64,000 nt of DNA from JAGQYH01 sp041393015 (GCA_041393015.1 JAWKKV010000004.1:186001-250000), one strand, 5' to 3'. Shown: positions 36,136-45,874, counted from the first letter of the stretch. A program made the numbers and translations. Notes: generated by a model from the sequence alone, not told the origin.

Positions 36136-37365
36136 ATGGCAAAAAAAGTAGGCCAACAATGTTCATTCTGTGGCAAGTCGAAAGATGAAGTCATCATACT
36201 AATTGCAGGTATAGAAGGCTATATCTGTGAAGGATGCGTTGGACAGGCACAACATATAATCAACGAAGAACTCAATCAACAGAAAAAGGATTTCTCTTTT
36301 AGTCTTCCTAAAATGTTGAAGCCTAAAGCGATCAAAGAACACTTAGATCAATATGTTATTGGGCAAGAGGAAGCGAAGAAAATTATTTCTGTAGCGGTTT
36401 ATAATCACTATAAGCGACTCAATCAAAAGAAAGAAGAAGATATTGAGATTGAAAAATCAAATATTGTCTTAGTTGGGTATACCGGAACTGGAAAAACACT
36501 TTTGGCAAAAACCATTGCTAAGTTCTTGAACGTTCCCTTTACTATTGTTGATGCAACAGTATTTACAGAAGCAGGATATGTAGGGGAAGATGTAGAAAGC
36601 ATTTTATCTAGGTTATTGCAGGTTTGTAATTATGATGTAGCAGCTGCTGAAAAAGGTATTGTTTACATTGATGAAATTGATAAAGTGGCTAGAAAAAGCG
36701 ACAATCCATCAATTACAAGAGATGTTTCGGGAGAAGGTGTTCAGCAGTCCATGTTAAAATTATTGGAAGGAACAGAAGTGTATGTGCCACCACAAGGAGG
36801 AAGAAAACATCCTGAACAAAAAATGATCAAAATCGACACCAGCAATATTTTATTTATTTGTGGAGGGGCGTTTGATGGCATGGAAAAAGTAATTCAAAGA
36901 AGAATTAAACCGAATGTGGTAGGGTTTAAAGCAGAGCAAAAAATTCAACAAAAGGACGATAACCTGTTGCAATATATCTCTCATCACGATTTAAGATCTT
37001 TTGGTTTAATTCCCGAATTGATTGGAAGACTACCGGTGTTATCTTACCTCAATCCATTAGATAAAGAAGCATTGAAGGCAATATTGACAGAACCTAAGAA
37101 TGCTTTGGTGAAGCAATACAAGAAATTATTTGAGTTTGAAGACATCGAATTAAAGATTGAAGATGCTGCTTTAGATTTTATTGTTGATAAAGCATTAGAA
37201 TATAAATTAGGCGCCAGAGGGTTACGATCTATCGTAGAAGCAATAGTTACGGATGCAATGTTTGAATTGCCTTCACAATCAGAAGTGAAAGTTTTTGAAG
37301 TAACAGAGGAATATGCGATTGAAAAGTTAGCTAATTCTAAAATTGCGAAACTAAAAGTGGCCTAA
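36136..37365 (+). CDS. clpX: ATP-dependent Clp protease ATPase subunit ClpX
   Basis: A 409-residue AAA+ unfoldase. The N-terminal zinc finger is CSFCGKSKDEV...GYICEGCVG (two CxxC pairs). Walker A is GYTGTGKT, with Tyr at the position that is Pro in the classical GPTGSGKT; Walker B is IVYIDEID. Further ClpX blocks include AGYVGEDVES, RDVSGEGVQQSMLKLLEG and LIPELIGRLPV. It feeds substrates to ClpP, whose gene is upstream. Apart from the Walker A residue it looks normal. Confidence 0.95.
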   Translation: MAKKVGQQCSFCGKSKDEVIILIAGIEGYICEGCVGQAQHIINEELNQQKKDFSFSLPKMLKPKAIKEHLDQYVIGQEEAKKIISVAVYNHYKRLNQKKEEDIEIEKSNIVLVGYTGTGKTLLAKTIAKFLNVPFTIVDATVFTEAGYVGEDVESILSRLLQVCNYDVAAAEKGIVYIDEIDKVARKSDNPSITRDVSGEGVQQSMLKLLEGTEVYVPPQGGRKHPEQKMIKIDTSNILFICGGAFDGMEKVIQRRIKPNVVGFKAEQKIQQKDDNLLQYISHHDLRSFGLIPELIGRLPVLSYLNPLDKEALKAILTEPKNALVKQYKKLFEFEDIELKIEDAALDFIVDKALEYKLGARGLRSIVEAIVTDAMFELPSQSEVKVFEVTEEYAIEKLANSKIAKLKVA

Positions 37366-37420
37366 TCTTGTTAATTGATTGAACAATTATTTTTAATAAC
37401 TACTAAAATTTTATAAAAAA

Positions 37421-38029
37421 ATGGCTTTTAAATTACCTGCATTACCGTATGCAACAGACGCACTAGAACCACATATTGATACTAAAACCATGGAAATTCA
37501 TCATGGTAAGCATCATCAAGGATATACTAATAATTTAAACGCAGCAATTGAAGGAACTGACTTAGATGGAAAATCTATTGAAGATATTCTAACTAATTTA
37601 GATTTAAACAATGCTGCAGTTAGAAATAACGGAGGTGGATTTTATAATCACTCTTTATTTTGGGAAGTAATGTCTCCAAATGGTGGAGGAAAACCTAGTG
37701 GTGAATTAGCGAGCGCTATTGACGCTGCTTTCGGATCTTTTGATGACTTTAAAACTGCTTTTTCAAAAGCTGCTGCCACTAGATTTGGATCAGGATGGGC
37801 ATTTTTATGTGTACATAAAGGCGGAAAATTAGAAGTTTGCTCTTTACCAAATCAAGATAATCCATTAATGCCTGGTCAAGGCTGCGGAGGATATCCAATT
37901 CTTGGCTTAGATGTTTGGGAACATGCTTACTATTTAAATTATCAGAATAGACGACCAGATTATATTGCTGCTTTTTTCAATGTAATTAATTGGGATAAAG
38001 TAGCATCAAATTATGCTGCTGCTAAGTAG
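37421..38029 (+). CDS. superoxide dismutase (Fe/Mn type)
   Basis: A 202-residue cytoplasmic enzyme. Metal ligands are visible: His in IHHGKHHQGY (about 27), His in GGGFYNHSLFW (about 76), Asp and His in LDVWEHAYYLNYQNRR (about 164 and 168). It removes superoxide. Sequence features do not let me choose iron from manganese. The gene is single and ends in front of a convergent thioesterase gene; a hairpin with a T-run at 38056-38092 sits at the junction. Confidence 0.95.
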   Translation: MAFKLPALPYATDALEPHIDTKTMEIHHGKHHQGYTNNLNAAIEGTDLDGKSIEDILTNLDLNNAAVRNNGGGFYNHSLFWEVMSPNGGGKPSGELASAIDAAFGSFDDFKTAFSKAAATRFGSGWAFLCVHKGGKLEVCSLPNQDNPLMPGQGCGGYPILGLDVWEHAYYLNYQNRRPDYIAAFFNVINWDKVASNYAAAK

Positions 38030-38050
38030 TAAGCTATTTAGCAATTTTAA

Positions 38051-38824
38051 TTAGGAAGAGCTTTTAGAGATTGATCTATCAGCTCTTTTTTTGTTATATC
38101 TCTTTTGGATTTGTTCAAGTAGTTTAGCCAGTTTTTGGATGTAAGGCTCTGTTGTAATTTCATGGTGATTACAATTAATAGTATATAAAAAGATATGCCC
38201 CTTTACATACTTAGACCAGCCTAAGTTAGGTTGGCTAAAATTGTCCTTTAAAGTTTTTATAAGTGTAAGGTTACTATCGTAGTTTTCAATCACATAATTT
38301 CTCCTTGCTTTTCTATATCGTTGCATTCTTAAATAGAAAAAATGCTTTTTTGACATTTTTATATTGGTGAGCTTATAAAAGGCTAGAATTATAATTTTAG
38401 TGTATCGTAAGTATATTTTAGAGATCAAACTTCTATTCCATCTAATCTGGCGATTATGGTATTCATAGTTGCTCTTCAAACGCGGAGCTTTACTGTCCAA
38501 TAGTACTAAATGGAAATTTCTACCTGTTGATTTTAATTGCTGCGCCATTTCATAAGCAATAACTCCACCAATGGAATATCCAGAAAGAATGAAATATCCT
38601 TTAGGATATTGAGCAGCTAATTTTTTAACATACAATCTAGCTATTTCATTCAAGGAAGTAAAGGGGAATTGTCTTTCTTTAATGCCCATGTGTTTGAAAA
38701 TATAGAAGGGAATAGAAGGATGTAAGTATTTTGGTAGCAACCAATTTGCTTCATCGCCGTGTACCAAAAAAATAGGTGTTTGCGAGCTTTTTCCTTTTTG
38801 CTTTATCTCAAATCTAACCTTCAT
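38051..38824 (-). CDS. thioesterase-like alpha/beta hydrolase
   Basis: A 257-residue cytoplasmic protein of the thioesterase-domain type found in NRPS/PKS systems. Visible features: PIFLVHGDEANWLL, FILSGYSIGGVIAYEMAQQL with the GxSxG nucleophile (Ser about 94), HLVLLDSKAPR and a His-containing end region (YTINCNHHEITTEPYIQKL). A very basic stretch lies in the middle and at the C-terminus. No PKS or NRPS gene is in the window. It converges on the sod gene, and the sod terminator lies within its last codons. Confidence 0.75.
   Translation of the reverse strand: MKVRFEIKQKGKSSQTPIFLVHGDEANWLLPKYLHPSIPFYIFKHMGIKERQFPFTSLNEIARLYVKKLAAQYPKGYFILSGYSIGGVIAYEMAQQLKSTGRNFHLVLLDSKAPRLKSNYEYHNRQIRWNRSLISKIYLRYTKIIILAFYKLTNIKMSKKHFFYLRMQRYRKARRNYVIENYDSNLTLIKTLKDNFSQPNLGWSKYVKGHIFLYTINCNHHEITTEPYIQKLAKLLEQIQKRYNKKRADRSISKSSS
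38056..38092 (+). terminator. terminator after sod, inside the end of a convergent gene
   Basis: Arms AAGAGCT and AGCTCTT with an 18-base loop are followed by a run of T on the plus strand, as in an intrinsic terminator. It lies wholly inside the last codons of the minus-strand thioesterase gene, which therefore double as terminator DNA. Confidence 0.5.
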
Positions 38825-39002
38825 AACTGATAAGAAATAAGGGTTCTTATGTTATGAAAGGAATGATGTAATCATTAAGGTACAACTTTTTAAAGCTAAA
38901 AACAATTGTCGTTGATCTAATAAAGTGTGGAATTGGTATCGATTATGTATCTTTACTTCTAAACCATTACGTTAGGAGCGGATGTTGTCAAAAATTACAT
39001 AG

Positions 39003-40958
39003 ATGAGAAAAATTTTACTTCTTGCATTATTCCTAACCCCTTTTATTTTTATACAAGCCCAATCGGGTTATGGTGAGCGATTAGTATCTCCTGTGAATAT
39101 GGCATTGGGAATAAATGGTCATGGCGTTAAGGAAAAAGTCATCTACTTTGAAGTGCCTTTTAAAGACAGAGATATCTTTTCAACGATAGCGTTCAAGTTT
39201 TTTAATATTAATGATGAAGCAATAGATTTAGAGATTGCTTACGCAAAAGACGATAGTAAGTTTACCGATTGGAAACCATTGCATTTTGATCATCATGTTA
39301 AAGCTTCTGAAGGATTTATTGTAACAGAATTAGAATATATTGATGTGGCATATAATCGCCTAAAAATTCGAATTGCCACCGATCAAATTAAAAAGTTTAA
39401 AGCCGAAGCACATTGGTTTATACCTTCCAATAATTTTACTTTAGAAAGAAATTCATTGCCATCGCTTGAACAACAAGCCAATGATTGTATCCTGCCTGAT
39501 TATGTAACGAGAACAGGTTGGAATTGCCCAAGCGGACAAGATTATTCTAGTGGTAGTCCTTCTTTCACCAATGTTTCTCATTTGGTCGTGCATCATAGTG
39601 CCGGCTCCAACACCAGTACCAATTGGCCGGCTGTGGTATTGAGTATTTGGAATTATCATCGTTTTACAAATGGTTGGTCAGATATTGGCTACAATGCTTT
39701 AATCGATCCCAATGGTGTAATATATGAAGGCAGAGGCGGAAACGAAGGCTATACCAAAGATGTATTGTCGGCGGCCACGTGTGGCTCTAATTCGGGCTCA
39801 ATGGCTATTTGTTTATTAGGGAATTACAATGAAGTAGAGCCAACCGCAGCATCGTTAGAGAGTTTAGAAAAAATGTTGGCTTGGAAAGCAGAAGATAGAA
39901 ATATCGATCCTTTAGGAAGTTCCAACTTAAATAGCTTTGGCGTGTTGGATCATATTTTCGGACATCGACAAGGATGTTCAACTTCTTGTCCGGGAGATAA
40001 TTTATACAATCAATTACCAGCTGTTCGATTAGCGGTGGATGATTTAGTTACCAATGGCTGTCAGCAAGGACAACCAAGTTTAACGACCTTAAGTTATTCT
40101 ATTGATGATGATAATTTGCAAGATAGCAACGGTAATAACGATGGTTTAGCAGACGGTGGAGAAACAATAGAAATCTATCTTACTGTTTTAAATGATGGCA
40201 ATATTCCGGTTACTAATGTGATGGCGAATTTATCTACCAACGAAAGTTGTATTACAATAATCGATAGCGATTTTTCTTTCGGAACATTGGTCGTTGGCCA
40301 AGATAGTTTAGATGGAGATTTCGATCTTCAGATTTCTGAAAGTTGTGTAGATCAGGATGTAGAATTTTATGTAACCTATACTTCTGATCAAGGCAATTGG
40401 GAAGATACCATTGTGATTCATATTTACAATCCATGTAATTTACCGGAAGTTGATTTTAGTGCAACGCCATTATCAGGAATTTCACCACTAATAGTAACGA
40501 TTGATAATGAAACACAAAATGCATTTAGCTATGAATGGGAAGTGAGTGGGCCGGAAAATTTAGTGTCTTCTGATGTTGAACCAACATTTGAGTTAACCGC
40601 TCCGGGTATCTATTCAATTCTTTTAACGGCATTCAATGAATGTGGAAGCAATCAATTAGTTGTGAATGATTACATTGAAGTATTGGAAGTAACAGGGGTT
40701 AATGAGCAACAATTGGTTACAGGCATTTATCCAAATCCGGTAAGAAGAAAATTAAATATTGAATTTGGTTCAACGGTTGAATTAAGCGAAATAACGGTTA
40801 TAAATTCATCAGGACAAGAAGTTTATAAAACACTTTATTCTGGCAATAGAGCGCAATTAGATGTTCGTGATTTAGCTACCGGACATTATATTGTTAGAGT
40901 AATTGATAGCAATAATCCTCAAAGTGTAGTGACTTATTCGTTTATCAAAGAAAATTGA
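39003..40958 (+). CDS. secreted PGRP/N-acetylmuramoyl-alanine amidase with T9SS type A tail
   Basis: A 651-residue exported protein. Signal peptide MRKILLLALFLTPFIFIQA. A PGRP/amidase_2 domain lies at about 190-350, with HHSAGSNTSTNWP, WNYHRFTNGWSDIGYNALI, IYEGRGGNEG and GHRQGCSTSCPGD, including zinc-ligand His candidates. A CARDB-like stretch, a PKD-like domain (ISPLIVTIDNETQNAFSYEW) and a type A sorting domain (IYPNPVRRKLNIEF...GHYIVRV) follow. It would cleave peptidoglycan outside the cell after T9SS export. It stands alone, with its own apparent promoter region upstream. Confidence 0.88.
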   Translation: MRKILLLALFLTPFIFIQAQSGYGERLVSPVNMALGINGHGVKEKVIYFEVPFKDRDIFSTIAFKFFNINDEAIDLEIAYAKDDSKFTDWKPLHFDHHVKASEGFIVTELEYIDVAYNRLKIRIATDQIKKFKAEAHWFIPSNNFTLERNSLPSLEQQANDCILPDYVTRTGWNCPSGQDYSSGSPSFTNVSHLVVHHSAGSNTSTNWPAVVLSIWNYHRFTNGWSDIGYNALIDPNGVIYEGRGGNEGYTKDVLSAATCGSNSGSMAICLLGNYNEVEPTAASLESLEKMLAWKAEDRNIDPLGSSNLNSFGVLDHIFGHRQGCSTSCPGDNLYNQLPAVRLAVDDLVTNGCQQGQPSLTTLSYSIDDDNLQDSNGNNDGLADGGETIEIYLTVLNDGNIPVTNVMANLSTNESCITIIDSDFSFGTLVVGQDSLDGDFDLQISESCVDQDVEFYVTYTSDQGNWEDTIVIHIYNPCNLPEVDFSATPLSGISPLIVTIDNETQNAFSYEWEVSGPENLVSSDVEPTFELTAPGIYSILLTAFNECGSNQLVVNDYIEVLEVTGVNEQQLVTGIYPNPVRRKLNIEFGSTVELSEITVINSSGQEVYKTLYSGNRAQLDVRDLATGHYIVRVIDSNNPQSVVTYSFIKEN

Positions 40959-41044
40959 TAAAGACTCAATAATCAATTTGCAATTAACAAGTTTAAAGTA
41001 GTTTTTCATAGAAAAGTTATATTTAACACTTATTACTTCTAAAC

Positions 41045-41815
41045 TTACACCAACAGCGCATGATTAACATCCTTAAGCTTAGTGTTGTCAAACGAATGCC
41101 AGTTATCAGGATCTTGAGCCAACCGATCGGCTAAAATCATCCAAACCATACTGTTCACGCCCAAACCTAAATGACTGCCTTTCACTTCAATACTTTCGGT
41201 ATGGTCAACATCATCGTATTCAATACAATACTGCCAGTTCACGACACCATCAGTTTTGCTATAGATAGCAGTGGTTGGAACAGGAGGCGCTTCATGTAAA
41301 TGCAAGGCCCTCGAATCGTGAGTAGCGTCAATTCTATCGCCATTCAAAATTCTATAGATGGTGCCCACATTGGTTTTTTGCGTTTTACCACCAGAAAATG
41401 GAGAGCCCATGGTAATTACCTGATTGATTACTCTAGAATCAATTTTGGCAATTTCTCTGGCATAAATGCCACCCATACTCCAACCAATTAAGCGAACCGG
41501 TTGGTCATATTTAAGATAAATGCGTCTCAACCGTTTCAATAATTTTACTTCATACTCAGGTTTAAAGCCTCTATTAATCCCTAAGCCCCAACCATATGGA
41601 TTATAGCCAATGCTTTTCAAAAAATTCCTTAGAGGTGCAGTTGTAATATCAGTTGTTCCCAATCCGGGTAAAACCATCACAGGCGCACCCTTACCTTGTG
41701 GTAAATCTTTTAAGTGATTATGATTAAAAAGTACTGACAATGACTCCAATACAGCACGTGGTTCTGCTGCCAGCCAAAACTTTGATGGCGCAGGAATGTG
41801 ACTTGGTATATTCAT
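41045..41815 (-). CDS. lipase-like alpha/beta hydrolase
   Basis: A 256-residue protein with PVMVLPGLGTTDITT near the N-terminus, the nucleophile elbow GWSMGGIYAREIA (Ser about 120) and TMGSPFSG, as in PGAP1/triacylglycerol-lipase-like hydrolases. A late D...H pair (DGVVNWQ, then GSHLGLG) completes a probable triad. No signal peptide is seen, so it probably acts in the cytoplasm on lipid-like esters. It is divergent from the fatty acid desaturase gene, which may reflect a lipid context. Confidence 0.8.
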   Translation of the reverse strand: MNIPSHIPAPSKFWLAAEPRAVLESLSVLFNHNHLKDLPQGKGAPVMVLPGLGTTDITTAPLRNFLKSIGYNPYGWGLGINRGFKPEYEVKLLKRLRRIYLKYDQPVRLIGWSMGGIYAREIAKIDSRVINQVITMGSPFSGGKTQKTNVGTIYRILNGDRIDATHDSRALHLHEAPPVPTTAIYSKTDGVVNWQYCIEYDDVDHTESIEVKGSHLGLGVNSMVWMILADRLAQDPDNWHSFDNTKLKDVNHALLV

Positions 41816-42029
41816 GTTATAAGTTAGATTTCACTTGAAATATAGCACTTCTAGCAGTATTTCACAAAGGAAGAAAGATAAAAACAAGCTTTTGCTACCA
41901 TTTAACAACTAATAATTAAGCATGATGGTATTATCGTTAATTATGATTATAAGCCACAAAAAAGCATTATTTTTGAGCGTATCGTAGAACTTTAATTTTA
42001 GCAATAAGGTTTTAAGAAATATAAATTAT

Positions 42030-43145
42030 ATGTCAACTACCACGAAACAACCCATGCTTAAATTTTCTAAAGACCAAAGTAATGACTTCTTTGTTGTCTT
42101 ACGAAAACGAGTGAACACCTATTTCAAAGAAAATCATATCTCCAAAACAGGAAATACAAATATGGTCGCGAAAACGATCTTTATGATTTCCTTATACTTT
42201 GTTCCTTATGCTTTTTTGCTTTCCGGTTTAATTACCAATCCTTGGATTATGATATTGATGTGGTTGATTATGGGTATGGGCATGAGCGGTATTGGTTTAT
42301 CTATCATGCATGATGCCAATCACGGTTCGTATTCTAAGAATAAGCATGTAAATAAAGTACTGAGTTACATATTGGAATTGATGGGAGGAAGCTCAAGAAA
42401 TTGGAGAATTCAGCACAATAAATTACACCATACTTACACCAATGTAGAAGGCATGGATGTAGATATAAAAGAAAGAGGTATTCTACGTTTTTCGCCTCAT
42501 CAAAAAAGAAGAAAAGTTCACCGATTACAGTTTATATACGCTTGGTTGTTATATGGAATCATGTCGTTGTATTGGGTAACGGCTAAAGATTTTTTACAAA
42601 TGGTTTCCTTTAAGAAGCAAGGACATATAGCAGGAAAGGAGTATCGTAAATTAGTTGCAGAGATAATCTTAGGGAAAATATTTTATTACGCTTACGCCTT
42701 GGTTTTACCAATGGTTTTGCTACCATTCTCGCCTTGGTTAGTATTTTTAGGCTTCTTTGCCATGCATTTTGTAGCAGGTTTTGTTTTAACCTGTATTTTC
42801 CAAACAGCACATGTAATGACATCAACCGAATATCCTTTGCCGGATGAAAATGGAGAATTTGAAAACAACTGGGCGATTCATCAATTGAAAACCACTACTA
42901 ATTACGCACCTAAAAGCACTTTTTTCTCTTGGTTTGTTGGTGGATTAAATTATCAAGTAGAACATCATTTGTTTCCGAATATTTGTCATGTTCATTACAA
43001 AAAGATTTCCAAGATTGTTCAGCAAACGGCTAACGAATATAATGTGCCTTATAACTTCAAGAAGAGCTTTGCCAGTGCGATGTGGGAACATACCAAAATG
43101 CTTTATATTTTAGGTAAAAGCGATTTGATGTATGTTAAGTCGTAA
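42030..43145 (+). CDS. membrane fatty acid desaturase
   Basis: A 371-residue di-iron desaturase of the acyl-lipid/acyl-CoA type. The three histidine boxes are seen: HDANHGS near 91, HNKLHHTYTN near 129 and QVEHHLFPN near 303. Hydrophobic segments lie between them (ISLYFVPYAFLLSGL, WIMILMWLIMGMG and others). It introduces a double bond into membrane fatty acids. ATG at 42030 follows an AT-rich leader with a TATTTTTG box at 41968-41975. The box has no proper TTG partner. Confidence 0.92.
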   Translation: MSTTTKQPMLKFSKDQSNDFFVVLRKRVNTYFKENHISKTGNTNMVAKTIFMISLYFVPYAFLLSGLITNPWIMILMWLIMGMGMSGIGLSIMHDANHGSYSKNKHVNKVLSYILELMGGSSRNWRIQHNKLHHTYTNVEGMDVDIKERGILRFSPHQKRRKVHRLQFIYAWLLYGIMSLYWVTAKDFLQMVSFKKQGHIAGKEYRKLVAEIILGKIFYYAYALVLPMVLLPFSPWLVFLGFFAMHFVAGFVLTCIFQTAHVMTSTEYPLPDENGEFENNWAIHQLKTTTNYAPKSTFFSWFVGGLNYQVEHHLFPNICHVHYKKISKIVQQTANEYNVPYNFKKSFASAMWEHTKMLYILGKSDLMYVKS

Positions 43146-43236
43146 GTGTCTATTTGTTTGATAAAGAACTTAGTCAATAAGTTCACTTATAAATCTATTT
43201 TATATCCTTTGTAATCGTTGTGGTTAAAAAATAATC

Positions 43237-43332
43237 TAACCACTAAGCGCACGAAGAAGTCACTAAGTTCACTAAAAGATATATTCGACTTTGTGTCCTT
43301 TGTGAAACTACCTTAGTGAACATTGTGGTTAA
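43237..43332. repeat. imperfect inverted-repeat intergenic element
   Basis: A run beginning TAACCACTAAG and ending TTGTGGTTAA, built from CACTAAG-like and CTTTGTG-like pieces that are reverse complements of each other in a loosely symmetrical order. The style (arms of CACTAAG / CTTAGTG type) is widespread between genes in Bacteroidetes. It separates the convergent desaturase and ABC-F genes and encodes nothing. Confidence 0.65.
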
Positions 43333-43386
43333 GCACAGATACACTTCTAGAATTTCTTAATTAGAATTTATGTTTTTGCCAACTGC

Positions 43387-45252
43387 CTACTCCGAAAGCC
43401 TTTCACTCAACTCCAACCATTCCATTTCTTTCTCTTCCAACTTAGCAGCAGCCTCATCAATCTCTTTTTGTTTAGCTATAATTTTTTGGTAATCATCAGC
43501 TAGGGTCAAAAGCTCTGCTTCAAGATCTGCCTTCTTTTGTTCCCAATTAGCAATTGAAGCTTCCAACTTTTTTAAAATCTTACGGTCCTCATAACTAATT
43601 TTATTGTCACTCGCTTTTTGCTCTTGTGTAACTTTCTCCACTTTCTTCGCTTGCTCAACTTCCTTTATCTCAAAAAAAGTACCTTCACCAGCTCGGTAAG
43701 TAGAGTAGTTGCCCGGAAAATCTTGTACTACGCCGTTTTCTTTAATCACAAATAGATGGTCCACCAACTTATCCATAAAGAATCGATCATGCGAGACAAT
43801 GATCAAATTGACTTGAAGGTCGAGTAGGAAATCTTCTAGGATATTCAAAGTAAAAATATCCAAATCGTTGGTAGGCTCATCTAAGATCAAAAAGTTGGGA
43901 TTCCTCATTAAAATGGTCAGCAAATACAATCGCCGCCTTTCTCCTCCACTTAAAGTTGCTACTTGATGATACTGTTGTTTTCTGTCGAACAAAAACATTT
44001 CGCAAAGCATACCTGCCGACAATTTTTTACCGCCTTTTTGAGGAATATATTCCGCTACATCACGCACAATATCAATGACTAATTTACTTTCATCGAAATT
44101 CATTCCACTTTGGTGATAATAACCAAAAACAACTGTGTCGCCGATGTTTACTTTGCCACTATCAGGGTTTAAATTTCCTGTCATGATATTAAGCAAGGTA
44201 GATTTTCCAGAACCATTCGGACCGATAATACCAACTCTTTCAAAACGCTTGAATTTATAACTGAAATCTTCAATGAGCTTTCGGTCGCCATAGGCTTTAT
44301 TGACGTGGTGAATATCAATAATTTTTCCCCCTAAACGTTGAGGTTCTATCATTAGACTAAATTCATCCTCACCTATATTTTTACTGGCAATAGATTTGAT
44401 CTCATAGAATGATTCAATTCTCGCTTTACTTTTAGTGCCACGAGCTTTAGGCATTCTACGCATCCACTCTAATTCTGTTTTCATTAAACTTTTTGCCTTG
44501 CCAATCGTACGCGCTTCAATTTCTTGTCGCGTAGCCTTTAACTCTAAATATTGCGAATAGTTTCCCGGATAAATAAAAGGTCTTTGGTCATCAATTTCAA
44601 TAATCTTGTCACAAATGTTTTCCAAGAAATATCTATCGTGCGTCACCATTAACAGCGTAGCTTTCATATTGATGAGCGCTGTTTCTAACCATTCAATCAA
44701 CTCTAGATCCAAATGGTTAGTAGGCTCATCCAGTAACAACATTTCAGGCTCCTCAATAAAGATTCTAGCCAATGCCACCCGTTTTTGTTCTCCACCCGAT
44801 AAAGAACCAATCTTCTGATTGATATCTTTGATCCCGACTTCATCCAACACCTTTTTTACCTTCAATTCATAATTCCACGCATCATTGGCATCCATTCTGG
44901 TAAGCCCTTTGTCAATCTTTTTAGGATCACCTTCGGCTAAGGCCTTCTCGTAATATAAAATGGCTTTCACCATATCATTGTCGGCAAACAAAACCGTTTC
45001 TAAAATCGTCTTGTCATTATCAAATTTTGGTCGTTGATCTAGGAAGCTAACACGCAAACCCGGAGCAAAACGAAAACTGCCACTATCAAAATCCTCAACA
45101 CCGTTCAAAATTTTGAAGATAGTGCTCTTCCCTTTACCATTCTTAGCGATTAATGCTACTTTCTCCCCTTCATTAATACTGATATCTAAGCCTTCAAATA
45201 AAAGCTTTTCGCCGTAGCGCTTGGTAAGGTTTTGGATGGTAAGGTGGTTCAT
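43387..45252 (-). CDS. ABC-F family ATPase (Uup-like)
   Basis: A 621-residue protein with two ABC domains and no membrane segments. Domain one: AKNGKGKSTIFKILNG, signature LSGGEQKRVALARIF, Walker B LLLDEPTNHLD. Domain two: GPNGSGKSTLLNIMTG, LSGGERRRLYLLTI, ILDEPTNDLD. Between them is the charged ABC-F linker, and the C-terminus is a coiled coil (KKLEASIANWEQKKADLEAE) like Uup. ABC-F proteins act on ribosomes or DNA structures rather than transport. A degenerate heptamer array lies directly upstream of the start. Confidence 0.92.
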   Translation of the reverse strand: MNHLTIQNLTKRYGEKLLFEGLDISINEGEKVALIAKNGKGKSTIFKILNGVEDFDSGSFRFAPGLRVSFLDQRPKFDNDKTILETVLFADNDMVKAILYYEKALAEGDPKKIDKGLTRMDANDAWNYELKVKKVLDEVGIKDINQKIGSLSGGEQKRVALARIFIEEPEMLLLDEPTNHLDLELIEWLETALINMKATLLMVTHDRYFLENICDKIIEIDDQRPFIYPGNYSQYLELKATRQEIEARTIGKAKSLMKTELEWMRRMPKARGTKSKARIESFYEIKSIASKNIGEDEFSLMIEPQRLGGKIIDIHHVNKAYGDRKLIEDFSYKFKRFERVGIIGPNGSGKSTLLNIMTGNLNPDSGKVNIGDTVVFGYYHQSGMNFDESKLVIDIVRDVAEYIPQKGGKKLSAGMLCEMFLFDRKQQYHQVATLSGGERRRLYLLTILMRNPNFLILDEPTNDLDIFTLNILEDFLLDLQVNLIIVSHDRFFMDKLVDHLFVIKENGVVQDFPGNYSTYRAGEGTFFEIKEVEQAKKVEKVTQEQKASDNKISYEDRKILKKLEASIANWEQKKADLEAELLTLADDYQKIIAKQKEIDEAAAKLEEKEMEWLELSERLSE

Positions 45253-45270
45253 GATGCGAAGGTAGATTTA

Positions 45271-45313
45271 AAGTGTAAAGTATGGAAGTTTGAAGTATTA
45301 AGTGTAAAGTATT
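45271..45313. repeat. degenerate heptamer array
   Basis: Six units of AAGTGTA or AAGTATT type follow one another with a period of seven, one unit being eight bases long. It lies 18 bases upstream of the ABC-F start and about 60 bases beyond the stop of the chalcone-isomerase-like gene. A further stretch of TTGAGT/TTGAAT-like units with period six continues to about 45360. Confidence 0.6.
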
Positions 45314-45370
45314 TTTTTAGGAAATAATACTTGAGTTTGAATTTGAGTCTTGCGTTTGAATTTTAAAGCT

Positions 45371-45874
45371 TCAAATCCCCGCCATTTTTCTACACAAAGC
45401 TTGATCTCGATGATAACTTCCAAAATAGACTTCCATAATGGCTTTGAATAGAATAGGGTTGGAGCAGGTATATTGTTGAATACCATTTTGGAAGGCGACA
45501 AAACCTTTGTCGGGTACAAACAAAAATTCAAACCTGTCGTTGCGTTTAATAGAACCTTTTTTGAAGACATCCAAAATGTCTTCTACATCTTTTTGAATGT
45601 CGGGTAATTTACCATAATACGTTTTGGCTAACGCATCTTTAAATATTTGCGAAAGCAGTGTGCCATTTAAAAGCGGCGTTAGAATAGTAGTCACTAAAAG
45701 CTTAGGAACATTTTTTTCAATAACATCAGTAGTGGAGGTAATTATGTCGTTGGTATAGAAGGCCGCAGAATAAAGGTCAAAGATTAAAGCCTTTTTAACG
45801 CCTTCGCCTCTATAAGAAAGGGTATAACCTTCTAAAGTGATACTGGGAGGATATTGATTAGATCGTTTTGCCAT
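45371..45874 (-). CDS. chalcone-isomerase-like domain protein
   Basis: A 167-residue protein matching the bacterial chalcone isomerase-like family: ITLEGYTLSYRGEGVKKALIFDLYSAAFYTN, then KNVPKLLVTTILTPLLN and YTCSNPILFKAIMEVYFGS. Family members are usually exported with a signal peptide; none is visible here, and the start at 45874 gives MAKRSNQYPPS. The family binds fatty acid-like molecules in some members; enzymatic activity is not implied. Upstream codons stay open a little further but give no signal peptide. Confidence 0.75.
   Translation of the reverse strand: MAKRSNQYPPSITLEGYTLSYRGEGVKKALIFDLYSAAFYTNDIITSTTDVIEKNVPKLLVTTILTPLLNGTLLSQIFKDALAKTYYGKLPDIQKDVEDILDVFKKGSIKRNDRFEFLFVPDKGFVAFQNGIQQYTCSNPILFKAIMEVYFGSYHRDQALCRKMAGI

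Noticed and set aside
43237..43332. CACTAAG-rich stretch as a CRISPR-like or tandem array
   Set aside because: Units are unequal and arranged as a loose inverted repeat; no spacers.
45298..45570. Minus-strand frame overlapping the chalcone-isomerase-like gene
   Set aside because: Different frame from the recognised domain and composed of low-complexity DNA at its end.
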